DNA of 64,000 bases from Zygnema cylindricum (taxonomy: Eukaryota > Streptophyta > Zygnematophyceae > Zygnematales > Zygnemataceae), in NCBI GenBank assembly GCA_037447655.1, contig JBBHKE010003362.1, positions 1-64,000 on the forward strand, given 5' to 3'. This document shows, piece by piece, positions 1-11,343 of the stretch. Below the pieces are notes generated by a model, which saw only the letters and a program-made list of their open reading frames with translations, did not search any database and had not been told where the DNA came from. The translations under genes and the position numbers were made by a program. The stretch's first letter is position 1; each line of letters starts with the position of its first letter.

Positions 1-69
1 AATATTTAATAATTTGAAAAAAAAAGGTACCCGAATTACCGTTCAATACGCTAATAACGATTCACGGTG
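1..69. mobile_element. Right end of a TA-flanked MITE (family M0)
   Basis: The window opens inside a small DNA transposon. Its right terminal repeat reads CGCTAATAACGATTCACGGTG (last 20 bases 50-69) and is followed by TA. The same terminus recurs at 3034-3617, 47622-47832 and 48822-49831, which defines the family. The left end lies outside the window. Confidence 0.6.
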
Positions 70-71
70 TA

Positions 72-683
72 CTGTCCTATAGCAAGCGCGACACCCGCGT
101 GCGACACGCTGCAATGCGACACGACACAAGTAACGACGTCCGTTTGCTCCAAAACTACGACGCCTTTGATTGGCCCTGGCCGCCTTGCACCAGGGATTTC
201 GCGCGATTCGCTCCTAGGGCCGGAAGCGCGCGATCGTCCAAACCGTGCGATGAACCGATCGACAAGCGCGGATCGGCCAATCCTGCGAAGCGACCCGGGG
301 GAGGCTCATCTGTAGCCGCGTCCAGCGTAGCATGTCGCACTTTTTTTCTCTGAAAGTATAGATACATGAAAAGTGGCCGTACTAAATAGTACGGCTATCT
401 GCTATGCCGTACAAGAGGGCTGTAGGGTGTTGTGTTCTGAACCCTACACGTTTAATGTACAGGCTTTTTCTCTTTGTCTTTTGTCGTTTCTGTTTTCCTT
501 TAACAATTTAGACAAACTCGCGGTTGTGGAGAGAGATCTAAAGAAACCGAAAAACTAAAAATGCATATTCGACAGAAGTATTTTTAAGAATCTCTGCAAC
601 AAAGAAACTGAAAATAAAAAAATAATCCGAGTGGCGGTTCTGCGTCTCCCGAGCAGCGTGACGTGACGGTTGCGCAGTGCGAC
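72..683. other. Upstream region of the LRR-lectin gene
   Basis: No coding signal is convincing here. The stretch to about 345 is GC-rich and CpG-rich, the part after that AT-rich. It lies directly upstream of the first exon at 684 and presumably holds its promoter and 5' UTR, but I see no clear TATA box or other defined site. Confidence 0.3.
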
Positions 684-783
684 ATGGCGACCACGACGGC
701 CACCGCGGCGGCGCTTCTGGCCATGTGCCACGTGGCGCTCGTGTGCGCCAGCGCCGCCGCTGTCGCGATGGACCCCCTGGACC
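684..783 (+). CDS. Exon 1: signal peptide
   Basis: The exon starts at ATG 684 and encodes 33 residues with an Ala/Leu/Val-rich core (ATAAALLAMCHVALVCASAA), a typical secretory signal. It ends after one base of the next codon at a strong GTACGT donor (784). Joined to 981 it makes an uninterrupted frame (DPLDQ then AALEAV), which supports both splice sites. Codon use is markedly GC-rich. Confidence 0.65.
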
Positions 784-3700
784 GTACGTTTCCCCCTCGG
801 CCGCCTCCCTCCCAGCATCCCCCGGTCCCTCCTTTGCCACTCGCACGTGCGGGGGGTTCCCTCTCTCCCACTGGCCAAATGTGCTGTCACACGTGCGATT
901 TCACTCTCACACGTGCCTATCGTGTTCTCACTCTCTCTTCCCTCCCTCTCTCGTCCGTACGGCCTGTACGGCCATGGCAGAGGCGGCGCTGGAGGCCGTG
1001 CGTGCTCGCACGTGGGGCGGCTTCCCGGCGATCGCGTGCGACGGGTACTACTTCGAGTGCGACGAGGCGGGGCGAGTGACGGAGCTGTGAGAGGCGGCGG
1101 GCACACCGAGGGAGAGAGAGAGGCGATGAGGGAGAGGGGGAGGGGGAGGAGATGGAGGGGGAGCATTACATTGACAGGTATAGGTAGATGCTGGACATTT
1201 TTCCAATTTCTTGACATTTTTGCACATTATTGAATTAAATGGGTATCCTGAGATTTGCGGACATCGGCGCATGTTGCCGGATAGTGCGTGACATTGGTCG
1301 GCAGTGCCGATTGGTGGTCGTTCTTCACGTTTGACCCTTTGAACCATGTTATAACGTGAAAAAATAAATGAAGAGACACCTTTTCATCCCTTAGAAGTTT
1401 GTATGGAAATCTAGTGGTCAATTTTGAACTCATATTCTTACAATGTTACAAAGATTTTCAATAACACGAAAGAAGTTATTAACAGTGAGTAAAAGTAAAT
1501 ATAATAGAATTCGGTTTGGCTGCAATCCATATACGACAGTAACACCAATTAACAAAACCTGATTTTTTGAGTTCTGTTTTCACATGGAAATACAAAGATT
1601 ACATTCTTGATGTAAGGCTATATGTCACGGGTTCTCTATGCCCGATTTGTGGGCCAATGTGAAGTTTGATTTACAGGGTAACAATGTATCCATGAGCGAG
1701 CAATACAAACAAAGAAGAGGACTACTTCAATTGCTAGCAAGTGCTCTATTTGTTGCTTTGTCTTTTTTTATCGCATACAAATATTGTATTCATGTGTGAT
1801 ACTTGTCATGTTTTCCACACAAACTTAATTGTTGAGCTATGGGTGGGAAAAATAGGTATTTTTCGTCTCTTCGTGGGAGCATTGCGTCGGAGATTGGCAG
1901 CCTCACTAAATTGACACGCTTGTGAGTAAACATACTGTAGTATAGATAAATTTCTTTATCAACTTTTTTTTTGAAAACAAAGGAGATCCACCATTCATTT
2001 CTCCAATAAAAATGTTGTTAAATTGCTCAGTGCCTACTTGTTTTCTGAAGAGTTATAATTTTGTTTTAGTTGCAGAATGTAGTAATCCTTTGGCAGGGCT
2101 TCAAGAAAAAGGGGTTCAAGGAATTTTTTGGTTTATACCAGTTAAAAATGGTTTGGTGGGTGGGGATGGATGTTTTCACAGATACTTCGATGGCCTTTAC
2201 TTGACTGGAGGCATTCCAGATTCCATCGGTCAATTGAAGTCCCTTTTATACTTGTATGACACCTTAAATGAGGGTTTTTGTTTGTCATATTAAAGGAAGA
2301 TGCTTTTGGGAGGGAACGGAGGAGGGGAATGGTGTCGTTGTCCTAATTATTGTTTATTTGCACATATTCACCATAATTCTTGCCTTTGGCCTACATGTCC
2401 TAGGTGTTTTTGTTATTTTTACATGGAGGAATACCGTGTAACAAAGGATGGTTACCATCCCAGTTATGAGGATTTTGTTACTTAAAACGCATGTTTGACA
2501 CCGACGGACGAAATTAGCAAAAAATTAATAAGAACGATTTGTTGAAGTCACGGAAACGATTTTTCTTATGTTCCCATTCTAAAAGGGGCTTGTGGGGGTG
2601 TGGTGATGAGGATACACGAGACAGACGTCTATCTTCCAACCAATTGAGTGGACCCATTCCAGAGTCCATCGGTGAACTGAGGTTCCTGCAATTCTTGTAA
2701 GTCACATTAAACAAAATTTGGTTTTTCAAATAGCAGTCGGAGACCAGCTTTATTCCCTATTGTGGTGTATCTACTAATTTTGATATATATTCTCCATCAT
2801 GTATTACGTTGGTTTCGTCGATCCGTACTGATGACGTGGAGTTTGGTGGTGTGGGATGTACACAGATATCTTCACAACAACGCATTGACCGGAAGCATTC
2901 CAGACTCCATCGGTCAATTGACGTCCCTCGAATACTGGTAAACGACATAAAACATGACTTGTCTCCCATGTATAACTGTGCTATTCTATACTAGAGTGAA
3001 TGCTCTCAGATTGTATTGCTAAGGTGGTAATTACACCGCCAATCGTTATTAGCGTTATGAACGCTATATCAGCAACCCCAAATTTTGACCCCAAAACCTG
3101 AAATAGAATTAGTAACAATAATTTTTTTTTTACGTTAATTAAAGTTCTCGTGAATTAGCGTTAATAGTTTTAATTTAAGATCTTCTTGAATAGTGTTGTG
3201 TACGGACGTGTCAGTCCGTACAAAATGGTACTTTGATGAGTAAAAAAGCACAAAACATGGATTAAAATAATCGCGATCACACGTAAAAGTGCGCTCAGAA
3301 TGAAAGGCAGAATGAGATCGTACCTATATTAGTGTAAATATATTGATCGCGTATTAATTATACGGGAGAAAACCCAAATTAGAGTTATGAATAAATCAGA
3401 GTAAAAGGACGCGACGGTGTACGATTTGTCAGATTTTGTACTTTTACCTATTTTACTGTGAAGATCCTGATGGCAGATCCGTTGTACCCAAATCAACGTT
3501 ATGGATCAATCTGAGTAATTTTTTTTTTCAAAATCTTGAAAAACTCAAATTAGCATTAATAACGCTATTTAATTTTTAACACTAATAATTTCTAAACGCT
3601 AATAACGATTGGCGGTGTAGTTTTCTATCATCAACATTGTGATTTTCTCAATCAAAAGTGTTTAATACATCTAATGATTCTCATTCTTATTGTTCATAGT

Positions 3701-6700
3701 ATATTAAATCAATTATCTTCTGCTTATGTTAATTGGTTGTTTATATGGGGAGGATGGTGTGACGGGTGTCGCAGGTCTGTTTACAACAACCGATTGAGTG
3801 GAAGCATCCCAAATTCCATCTGTCAAGTGGAGTCTATTAAAGAGTTGTAAGAATCACCCCATGACGTGTTTTAATTTTTCACATAATTTTACTCTCCATA
3901 AAAACATTCTCTATCTTTTCTTCCAATTGTGCATGATGAATTAATTTGGGAGATTTGGTGTTTGTCACAGATATCTTCAAAGGAATCAATTGAGTGGACC
4001 CATTCCAAACTTCATTGGTCTATTGAAATCTCTCAAATTTCTGTAAGGAACAATATGTGATGATTTTTTGTTTACCAAAAGTGTTTACATCAAATTACTT
4101 TTGCTTAAAAAGTTTATCTAATAAGTTTCATTTTATTTATTCGTCATAGGTTTATATCGATGTTTTCAATGCTTTCAGTAAATGGAAGGTGAAAATGTCA
4201 AGCAAATGTCTATCCTAAATGTTCACACCAGTTTCATAACTTATTGACATCTACGTACATATCTGTTCTTAATGCTTTGTAGTAAAAATTGTTGTAAATG
4301 CCAATTAAAGCAGGATCTTATGGTGTTGGGGTGAGAGAGAGGGAGTGTCACAAAGTTCTTTGGAGCAATCGGTTGAATGGAACCATTCCGAATTCCGTTG
4401 GCCAATTGAGTTCCCTCCAATTCTTGTAAGCACCTTGAAAAACCGATATTCTACCTTATAAAAGTTTTCACTTTAGTTTCAATCTCTGCTAATCCTAAAA
4501 ATAAGATTTAATTATGTTCATTCCATTATTTGTTATATACTATCTTGAAATCAATAATTTGGTGGTTTGATGTAACTTAGAGGCTGGCGGGGGTGGGGAG
4601 TGTCACAGAGAACTATCTGGGAACCAATTGAGTGGAAGCATTCCAGATTCTCTCCCTTTGTTGAACTCGTCACTCACATGGCTGTAAGGAATCAAATGAA
4701 ATATATTTTGTTGACCTACAATGTTTTTAGGGAAATCCATGCAAAAAAATTTAACATTTGAATAAAGGCATTAAAGACCAGTAATTGATCTCGTCCCTCA
4801 AATGGTTCTAGGGATTTTAACATGATAGGTGGATTGTTTATCAAAAGTGTTTGTGTCAACTTCATTTGTTCTGAAATGCATTTAATGTTTTCCTTCTGGT
4901 TTTTGTCTCGGTTTTGATCATCACTAGATAGCCTGGTTTATAGTACAATTACGGAAAAATGAACCGTTTTCTACTGCTCAGTGATTGCTTACCTTTGATT
5001 GCTGAAGCGTCCCTCAAGTTTAACCGGCTTATTTTTTCCGCAATCACGCTTGTTCTAATGTCCTATAAGTGTATGTATCTCGTAGCATGTTTATGCTCGT
5101 GTAATGAGAGGTGGAGAGTTTAAAAAAGCAAAGTTGGCACACTTTATGATCAAACGTTATTCATCATCCATTTTTTTGGAACAGTGTTGTAAACGTCATT
5201 TTTTTGTTTCCGTTATTTCATTCAAATGCTTGTAAGGCAAACTGGGTTTTAAGTGTTTCGTCAAATAGAACATGCCAACATCATTCTCTTTAGTATAAAC
5301 AGTTTGATAAAATCTATCGCATCATTTTTATCCTCATCATAGTTTACATCGGAATCCTTTAGTTACAATAATTCAAAACTATTTGTGTTTCTTAACTTTT
5401 CAAGTTACCAGCGGTACATTGAAAAAATGCCACCCTTCATTGGTCATTCGACAAAAAATATTTTTTGTATGATGATTTTTTTCTGGTGTATTGAGATTCT
5501 CCACATCAGCAGAAAAATTTGCCCAAGTTTTCACGCTAGCTTTTTTTCTTGGTGGCTTTTTGGTTTTGTTTATGTTTGAAGATACGTTTACTGAAATTAT
5601 ATGTTTGGTTATGCAACGATTCCATAATAGGCGCTAAGTCAACTTTACTATGCTAGAAAGTGTAATAGTCTATTGTCGATCCCTCTATAATTTACTTTGG
5701 ATTAATGCGCGAATAGATGTTGGAACTTTGCGGTGGCCTTTTAGAAACATGGTCAACACTTTATTTTTTGTGATAAATTCACACCAATAATATGCAGTGA
5801 AGTTCATGCTAGATGCACTCAAAAATTTTGTTTTATGTTTTGAAATGTTTTGTGTTTCTTTTTACTTGCAAGTTTAAGATGTAAATTAAACATTATCACT
5901 CATGTTTATTGAATTCAATGATTATAACGTCATCTATGTTGAAGTAAATACCACATCAAATGAACCTGAAAGGATTCCTTGATACTAAGGTTTACAAAAC
6001 TATTTTTGCCTCAAGTATCGAATGTTTGAATAAATGAACTTTGATTATGATACAAATGTTGCATTGTTTGATTCGTTTTTTCGCACTATTTGTGTGCTAT
6101 TGAATTATCACTATCTAAAAGCCATAGAGTGTCATAAGTTTTTGAAAAAACATACACACGGATTATGTTATTGGTGTACAAACTTGTACGGTGGAAAAGC
6201 ACATTCAAATTTTTTTTGTTAGAAAGCTGAATTTGATTTGTGCCACGAACAATATTATGCATTGTGAATGTAAGAGATTTTGCATGTGAGGGGAAGGGGG
6301 ATTAGTAAGAACTAATGATGACCTTCTCGTTTTGAAGACTGTGCAATGGGGCTCGAAAGGGTAGGCAAATCAGGATGCTTTAAGAGTTGCTATCATTTTG
6401 ACAAGTAACTCAATCATATAATCATTTACGAATGCATGTTCCTAATCCTGCTTTCTTTCGATCGTTTTCCCCGTTTTCTTAGGTTTTTTTAACCCCATAA
6501 GCTTTGCGATACATGTACAAATTTATGATTTGTCTTTTTCAATGTTTTTCTGGACGTATACACCACCACCACCAAACTCAGTACCTCCTGAAATGCGTCC
6601 ACCACCAGTTATCTTTCCACCAATTATGGAAAACAAATTTCCACCCATTTCTTTACCCCCATTACCACGCCTACCAACCCCACCACCACCACCACCACCA

Positions 6701-7581
6701 CCACCTCCCCCACCACCCCCACCACCCCCTCCACCCCCACCACCTTCACCACCACCACGACCTCCACCACCCCGACCACCCCCTCCACCCCCTCCATGCC
6801 CACCACCCTCACCACCACCACGACCTCCACCTCCACAAGTGAAACCTGAATTACCTGCCAATTTCACCTTTAAATCTTTTGAAAGAAATGCACCGATTAT
6901 TTATCTCAACGATGCATCCCTATGGTCCCCGTGGTTGCGTCTCACCTCGCCATTGCCCATGCAACATGGACAAACATTGTATTCTTCTCCGATCGAACTA
7001 TTACGTACGAATGCTACAAAAACCTATCAAGGAGCTTCATTCCGGACATCATTCAGTTTTAGGATACGTAATTATAATTTAGATGTCGGAGAGGGTTTGG
7101 CTTTTTTTCTTCTACATCCAACGCAAACTTGAAAATTTTTGGCAACGGAGGTGGAGGGACCCTTGGGTATACTTATGATGGGAGCCCTCTACCTGGAAGT
7201 ATGGCTGTAGCCTTCGACACCTTCTCTAATGTTGGTGAACTTCGTCAACGGAATGTTGTGTTTCGTGAATCCTTTCGTTCGGATTCTATTGTTCCTACGG
7301 TTTCTCCAATTCTCAACCATTTTAACAGAACGGTATATGCATGGGTGGACTACAATGATACCTCGACCACTTGGAAGGTCTATTTAAGTGCCTCGAGTAA
7401 AAAACCACAGCAGCCTTTGGTGACATACAAAAGGGCACTTTGTAGTCTCTTACGACCAACACAATGTGTCACTTGCAGTCACGTAACATCCGCATATATT
7501 GGTTTCACTGCTTCAACAAGTTCTAGTGCGGATAACCACGAGATCCGTGATTGGAATTTTACACGCTATTGGCTTGGTTGA
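684..7581 (+). CDS. LRR / poly-Pro / L-type lectin extracellular protein gene (multi-exon, possibly a pseudogene)
   Basis: Visible parts in order: a hydrophobic Ala-rich signal peptide (684-783); an LRR N-terminal cap (981-1086); eight LRR exons between 1856 and 4683; then a poly-proline linker and a legume-lectin fold (6530-7581). Introns after the N-cap and LRR exons are all phase 2, and most LRR exons are exactly 72 bp, the plant LRR-receptor pattern. No transmembrane helix or kinase is visible downstream, so the product would be secreted or wall-associated, perhaps recognising glycans. Three problems suggest decay or assembly error. The first LRR exon is short. Exon 4356-4425 is 2 bases short of frame. 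The lectin is broken by a 1-base frameshift near 7115-7130. The join between 4683 and the poly-Pro exon is unresolved: the acceptor at 6481-6482 gives the wrong phase, so an exon may be missing or the two halves may be separate genes. Confidence 0.6.
981..1086 (+). CDS. Exon 2: LRR N-terminal cap
   Basis: After the AG at 979-980 the exon encodes AALEAVRARTWGGF, then two Cys and ends in GRVTEL. This is the plant LRRNT pattern: an Ala-Leu helix, Trp-Gly, paired Cys, then GRVT-x-L leading into the first repeat. It ends two bases into a Leu codon at a GTGAGA donor (1087), the same phase as every following LRR exon. Confidence 0.65.
1087..1855. other. Intron, no recognised feature
   Basis: AT-rich intronic sequence with a purine-rich start (1103-1162). 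I searched it for further LRR-like exons (a GxIPxxIGxL pattern) and found none. Confidence 0.4.
1856..1921 (+). CDS. LRR exon (short, 66 bp)
   Basis: AG acceptor at 1854-1855 and GTGAGT donor at 1922. It encodes YFSSLRGSIASEIGSLTKLT plus the start of the next Leu, recognisable as one LRR. It is 6 bp shorter than its neighbours but stays in phase. Confidence 0.6.
2182..2253 (+). CDS. LRR exon (72 bp)
   Basis: AG acceptor at 2180-2181 and GTATGA donor. It encodes LTGGIPDSIGQLKSLLYL, a plant-specific LRR consensus in 24 residues. Phase 2 on both sides. Confidence 0.75.
2625..2696 (+). CDS. LRR exon (72 bp)
   Basis: ACAG acceptor and GTAAGT donor. It encodes NQLSGPIPESIGELRFLQFL, one canonical LRR. 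Phase 2 on both sides. Confidence 0.75.
2866..2937 (+). CDS. LRR exon (72 bp)
   Basis: ACACAG acceptor and GTAAAC donor. It encodes NALTGSIPDSIGQLTSLEYW, one canonical LRR. Phase 2 on both sides. Confidence 0.75.
3034..3617. mobile_element. MITE with 23-bp perfect TIRs and TA target duplication (family M0)
   Basis: The ends 3034-3056 and 3595-3617 are perfect inverted repeats beginning CACCGCCAATCGTTATTAGC. TA flanks both sides (3032-3033, 3618-3619), as in Tc1/mariner-type insertions. The 584-bp AT-rich interior has no transposase, so it is non-autonomous. It sits in an intron between two LRR exons and does not disturb coding. Confidence 0.8.
3775..3846 (+). CDS. LRR exon (72 bp)
   Basis: GCAG acceptor and GTAAGA donor. 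It encodes YNNRLSGSIPNSICQVESIK, one LRR with slightly divergent second half. Phase 2 on both sides. Confidence 0.7.
3971..4042 (+). CDS. LRR exon (72 bp)
   Basis: CACAG acceptor and GTAAGG donor. It encodes NQLSGPIPNFIGLLKSLKFL, one canonical LRR. Phase 2 on both sides. Confidence 0.75.
4356..4425 (+). pseudogene. LRR exon, out of frame by 2 bases
   Basis: The sequence encodes NRLNGTIPNSVGQLSSLQFL and has a GTAAGC donor. The only AG acceptor (4354-4355) leaves 70 bp instead of 72, which shifts the frame relative to the upstream exon. Either the acceptor region lost bases, the exon is skipped, or the gene is decaying. Confidence 0.55.
4609..4683 (+). CDS. LRR exon (75 bp), last LRR seen
   Basis: CACAG acceptor and GTAAGG donor. 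It encodes NQLSGSIPDSLPLLNSSLTW, an LRR with one extra residue. Phase is kept. Confidence 0.65.
4684..6529. other. Long AT-rich intron or spacer
   Basis: 1.8 kb of AT-rich sequence between the last LRR exon and the poly-Pro/lectin exon. No LRR-like exon, kinase or transposon end is recognised. A TTTTCTTAG acceptor-like site ends at 6482, but the frame it would give does not match the phase of the last LRR exon. Confidence 0.35.
6530..7131 (+). CDS. Poly-proline linker and N-terminal half of an L-type (legume) lectin domain
   Basis: From about 6560 the frame runs through a long Pro-rich stretch (CCA/CCC codons to about 6837), an extensin-like linker. A lectin beta-sandwich half follows: FTFKSFERNAPIIYLNDASL (the Asp region of the sugar site), PIELL, SFRTSFSFRIR and GEGLAFFLLHP, all in the order of legume lectins. 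The frame closes at TGA 7129-7131 although the domain plainly continues one frame over. The true exon start is uncertain; no in-frame acceptor next to the poly-Pro tract is obvious. Confidence 0.6.
7132..7581 (+). CDS. C-terminal half of the L-type lectin domain (shifted frame)
   Basis: This half carries the rest of the fold: GNGGGGTLGYTYDG, MAVAFDTFSN (the metal-loop strand), AWVDYND, YIGFTASTSSSADNHEI and DWNFTRYW, then TGA. The usual Glu of the VEFDT metal-binding motif is Ala (VAFDT), which may weaken Mn/Ca and sugar binding. A 1-base shift near 7115-7130 separates it from the first half: a real lesion, a sequencing error, or (less likely) a tiny unseen intron. Confidence 0.6.
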   Translation, partial: KIFGNGGGGTLGYTYDGSPLPGSMAVAFDTFSNVGELRQRNVVFRESFRSDSIVPTVSPILNHFNRTVYAWVDYNDTSTTWKVYLSASSKKPQQPLVTYKRALCSLLRPTQCVTCSHVTSAYIGFTASTSSSADNHEIRDWNFTRYWLG

Positions 7582-8160
7582 TATTTAGAATCCAGCATCA
7601 TGACATTTTTCAAGTACTTTTGCTGTAGCGGAGTGATTTTGAAATGGTTGAGAACATCTGGATGATGGTTTGATACGCAAAACATTTTTCATAAAATTTA
7701 TAAAACTGTAAATGGTTACGAAAATTTTACTTCAAAACATTTGATCTGCTTCAAATGTTTACATTATTGAAAGACGATTTTTTCAAGTTCCGGTGTTGCT
7801 TGCATTAATAATGTGCATGAGTTATGTTAGGGATATCCATCGTCCAAGTCGTGTAAAGTACGTAAAATTTTCTAACTCACATGGTTCGCTACACCTTTGA
7901 ATAGTTATTAAGAAATCATTAACGTGGGGTTTATATTAGCTTTGCTGATTCTCATTCAATTCTAAATGACATGGCTGGTTTTAAACCATTTAAAGAATTA
8001 ACTTTAAGAAAAAAAAGTTATTGACATTCACACTATTTTAGGTTTGCGGTATAAAATCTAGGGGCACCGATATAGTGTCAAATAACGAGACATGGTGTGG
8101 TACACCGTAAATCTCAATTAACGATAATAGCACTAATTCCGTATTAACATGTTTGCCCCC
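7582..8160. other. 3' flank with one decayed MITE end
   Basis: AT-rich DNA with no gene. Around 8100-8130 TACACCGTAAATCTC followed by AACGATAATAG resembles the M0 terminal repeat. No partner end is clear. Confidence 0.3.
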
Positions 8161-8379
8161 AAAATAGCGTTAGTTGTCTTTTTCTCAATGTGATTATATT
8201 TTGCGGTTTATTATATTTTGTTGTTTTCTTTTTTAACCCGTCGACTTCATTGCAGATCTGTACCTCCCTTTTCCCGTTCCTATTTTCTTCACCTCCACTC
8301 AAAGTTTTTCTTCTCTACATCTTCTTTTTCAGCTCCTCGAGTTCATTAAACAGCTTCAGCAATCTCACTACCTGTACAG

Positions 8380-8760
8380 AAATTACACCAAAAAAAAAAA
8401 AAAAAAAAAAAACATAAAAAACAGCAAAGCAAAAAAAAAAATTGTTAGAAATCCAGATTTTCTTGGAAAAAAAACCAGCTTACAAAACTAGAAAACGTCA
8501 TTTTCTCAGAACTTCAATAATAAATAAAAGAAAATAAACAAATAAAACAAACAAACAAAAAGAAGAAAAAGAGAAAATCTCAAGTATGACAAAACCATAA
8601 AAGTTAACCACCAAAATGTTACCTCCCTCCAACTCCTAACATGAAAAAAAAAACAAAAAAAAACAGCTCAACAACAACAAAAACAAATAAAACCAAATCC
8701 AACCCAAAAATCTCAAGAAATCAAAAAATCCAAAATCTCAAAAGTCAATACCTCCCTCTT
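8380..8760. repeat. A-rich low-complexity tract
   Basis: Repeated poly-A and CAAA-type runs (a 21-base A run at about 8391-8411 and many AAACAAA units to about 8740). ORFs across it are compositional artefacts. Confidence 0.7.
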
Positions 8761-8897
8761 CCTCTCCTTCAAGAATTCCTCTCCTCCGTTGATTCTGTAA
8801 AGAGAGAGGACTTCCGTCATAAGCATTTCATCAAACAACAAAAAATATTTCTCCTCCACTTCCATGCCTCGCTTTAAAGCCATCCTCAAGTCAGAAA

Positions 8898-9800
<903 letters not shown>

Positions 9801-10139
9801 ATGGTGTAAGGGAATAAAAGAAAGAGGAAAAATAAAAATAAAAAAAGATTTTTAAAAGGAAGATGAAGCGTGTATCTATTCGTCTTTTGAGGAAGGAAGA
9901 TTGCAGCGAAAATGAAGAGGTTGGAGAGAGAGATGAAAATTTATAAGATTGAGGAAGTCTGGTCTTGCCGTAGGTAATTACTAATTAGGGTTTCAGGCGG
10001 CTCCCAAAAATATATTTATATATCGTGCGTACTTTACTCAAAATTGGATAGAAGTTCGGTAAAAATCGCACGAACTGGTCGTACACAATTCAATCCTAGT
10101 AATTCGTAAAAAGAGATTGGATAAATGTCGGCGGCAGGT
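9801..10139. other. Spacer, nothing recognised
   Basis: AT-rich sequence between the GA tract and the target duplication of the next transposon. No gene, repeat or terminal motif is recognised. Confidence 0.3.
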
Positions 10140-10147
10140 CTTTTGGT

Positions 10148-11335
10148 CATAGTTCAAAAGTAGGTGACCGTACGCCCATACAAAATGCCTATTGTACGCA
10201 AAACATACAATATGCCCTCACTCATATTGTATTGGCCGCAAAATGAAATAAAATAGGAACAGTGTTGAGTTGCACATCGATCGATAGAGAATTAAACGAC
10301 ATGTCTAAGGGTATGGTTACATCAGGAGGTCTCTGTAATAGTACGGACAGAAAAATTTCTGTATTACAGAGGCCTCGGTTACATCGCGTATCATCTGTAA
10401 ACAAGTTTTTACATACGTGTTCTAATTTGAGTGATTCCACGTAGGTCGACGATCAAATCTATAAAATCGTCAAAGATTTGGAAACCGACCATTTTCGTAT
10501 AAAAATCCGTACTTGCGTATTACGGACGTGTACTTCACAAGTGTACCGCGTCAATGTACCTCAGAGATCTCCTTCACGCTGATGACTTTCAGGAAAAAAC
10601 CGTATTTCTTTTCGGCAAAAATTTTACGGTCACCTTGTCCGAATGCACGTGACTTTGGGGGCGTGTGAAAATTTTCATTTTTCATCGACGCACGTGTCTG
10701 ACGTCCAGGTGTAGCGATTTGACTGGTTCTGTATTGCTGAACCCACCTCGGCGAGGTGGGTTCACCAATACAGAGGCGTATGGAGCGATTGCTTCGCAGA
10801 TGAAGACCAAAATGTAATCGGATGGTCGACGTCTTCTCCCGGATACTTGGAGAATCGTAATCTTATTTTCTGTAATGTTGTTTTCAAGAAACTCACGAAA
10901 ATATAGTACGGCATGGTACGGGCAAGTACAAAATTCTGTATTAAACCTCACTTTTCGTCTGATGTAACCATACCCTAAATTTTGAAAAAAAAAATCGGAC
11001 AAAAAAAAAAAATTATGTGAGTTTTGAGGGCTTTTTTATTTAAACCGTCAGATTTGGATGATCGGACGGTCGCTGATCAAAGTAGGCGATTTAAGAAGAT
11101 CACGTGAAAAGCCCATAACACAACTTACGAAAGGACAATCTGTCATATCGTGTCAGTTCGCAAAAAAAATTCGTCCGGCGGCGTGCGCTGTACTTTGATC
11201 TTACGTCAGATTCAGACGTTCGTACAGGAGTGTACACGACGCACACACATACAGTATGCCTACGTTGCGCGAGTTTTGTGCAAAGTTTTGTGCGCCTACC
11301 AAAGGCCTACCATAAAACAGTACTTTTGAACTATG
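10148..11335. mobile_element. Non-autonomous hAT-like element, family M1, copy 1
   Basis: The ends are inverted repeats starting CATAGTTCAAAAGTA. The flanking 8-bp direct repeat CTTTTGGT is perfect (10140-10147 and 11336-11343), the size made by hAT transposases. Without the nested insert at 10309-10975 the copy is about 520 bp and has no ORF of its own. Copies 2 (11825-12342) and 3 (50327-51945) align along most of their length. Confidence 0.85.
10309..10975. mobile_element. PIF/Harbinger-like MITE nested in M1 copy 1
   Basis: The TIRs begin GGGTATGGTTACATCAG at both ends and TAA is duplicated on each side (10306-10308, 10976-10978), the 3-bp signature of PIF/Harbinger. Removing it restores continuity with the uninterrupted M1 copy at 11825-12342. 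The interior contains a perfect hairpin near 10738-10762 (GAACCCACCTC, GC, GAGGTGGGTTC). No transposase is present. Confidence 0.8.
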
Positions 11336-11343
11336 CTTTTGGT

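Noticed and set aside
415-450. Hairpin GTAGGGT...ACCCTAC as a terminator
   Set aside because: Short and isolated, with no gene ending beside it; eukaryotic genes do not use such terminators.
555-1233. Several overlapping Arg- and Pro-rich ORFs around the first two exons
   Set aside because: GC-rich shadow frames. The spliced signal-peptide plus LRR-cap frame explains the region better.
6504-6867. His-rich and Gly-rich ORFs across the poly-Pro exon
   Set aside because: Other frames of the CCA/CCC repeat. The Pro frame alone continues into the lectin domain.
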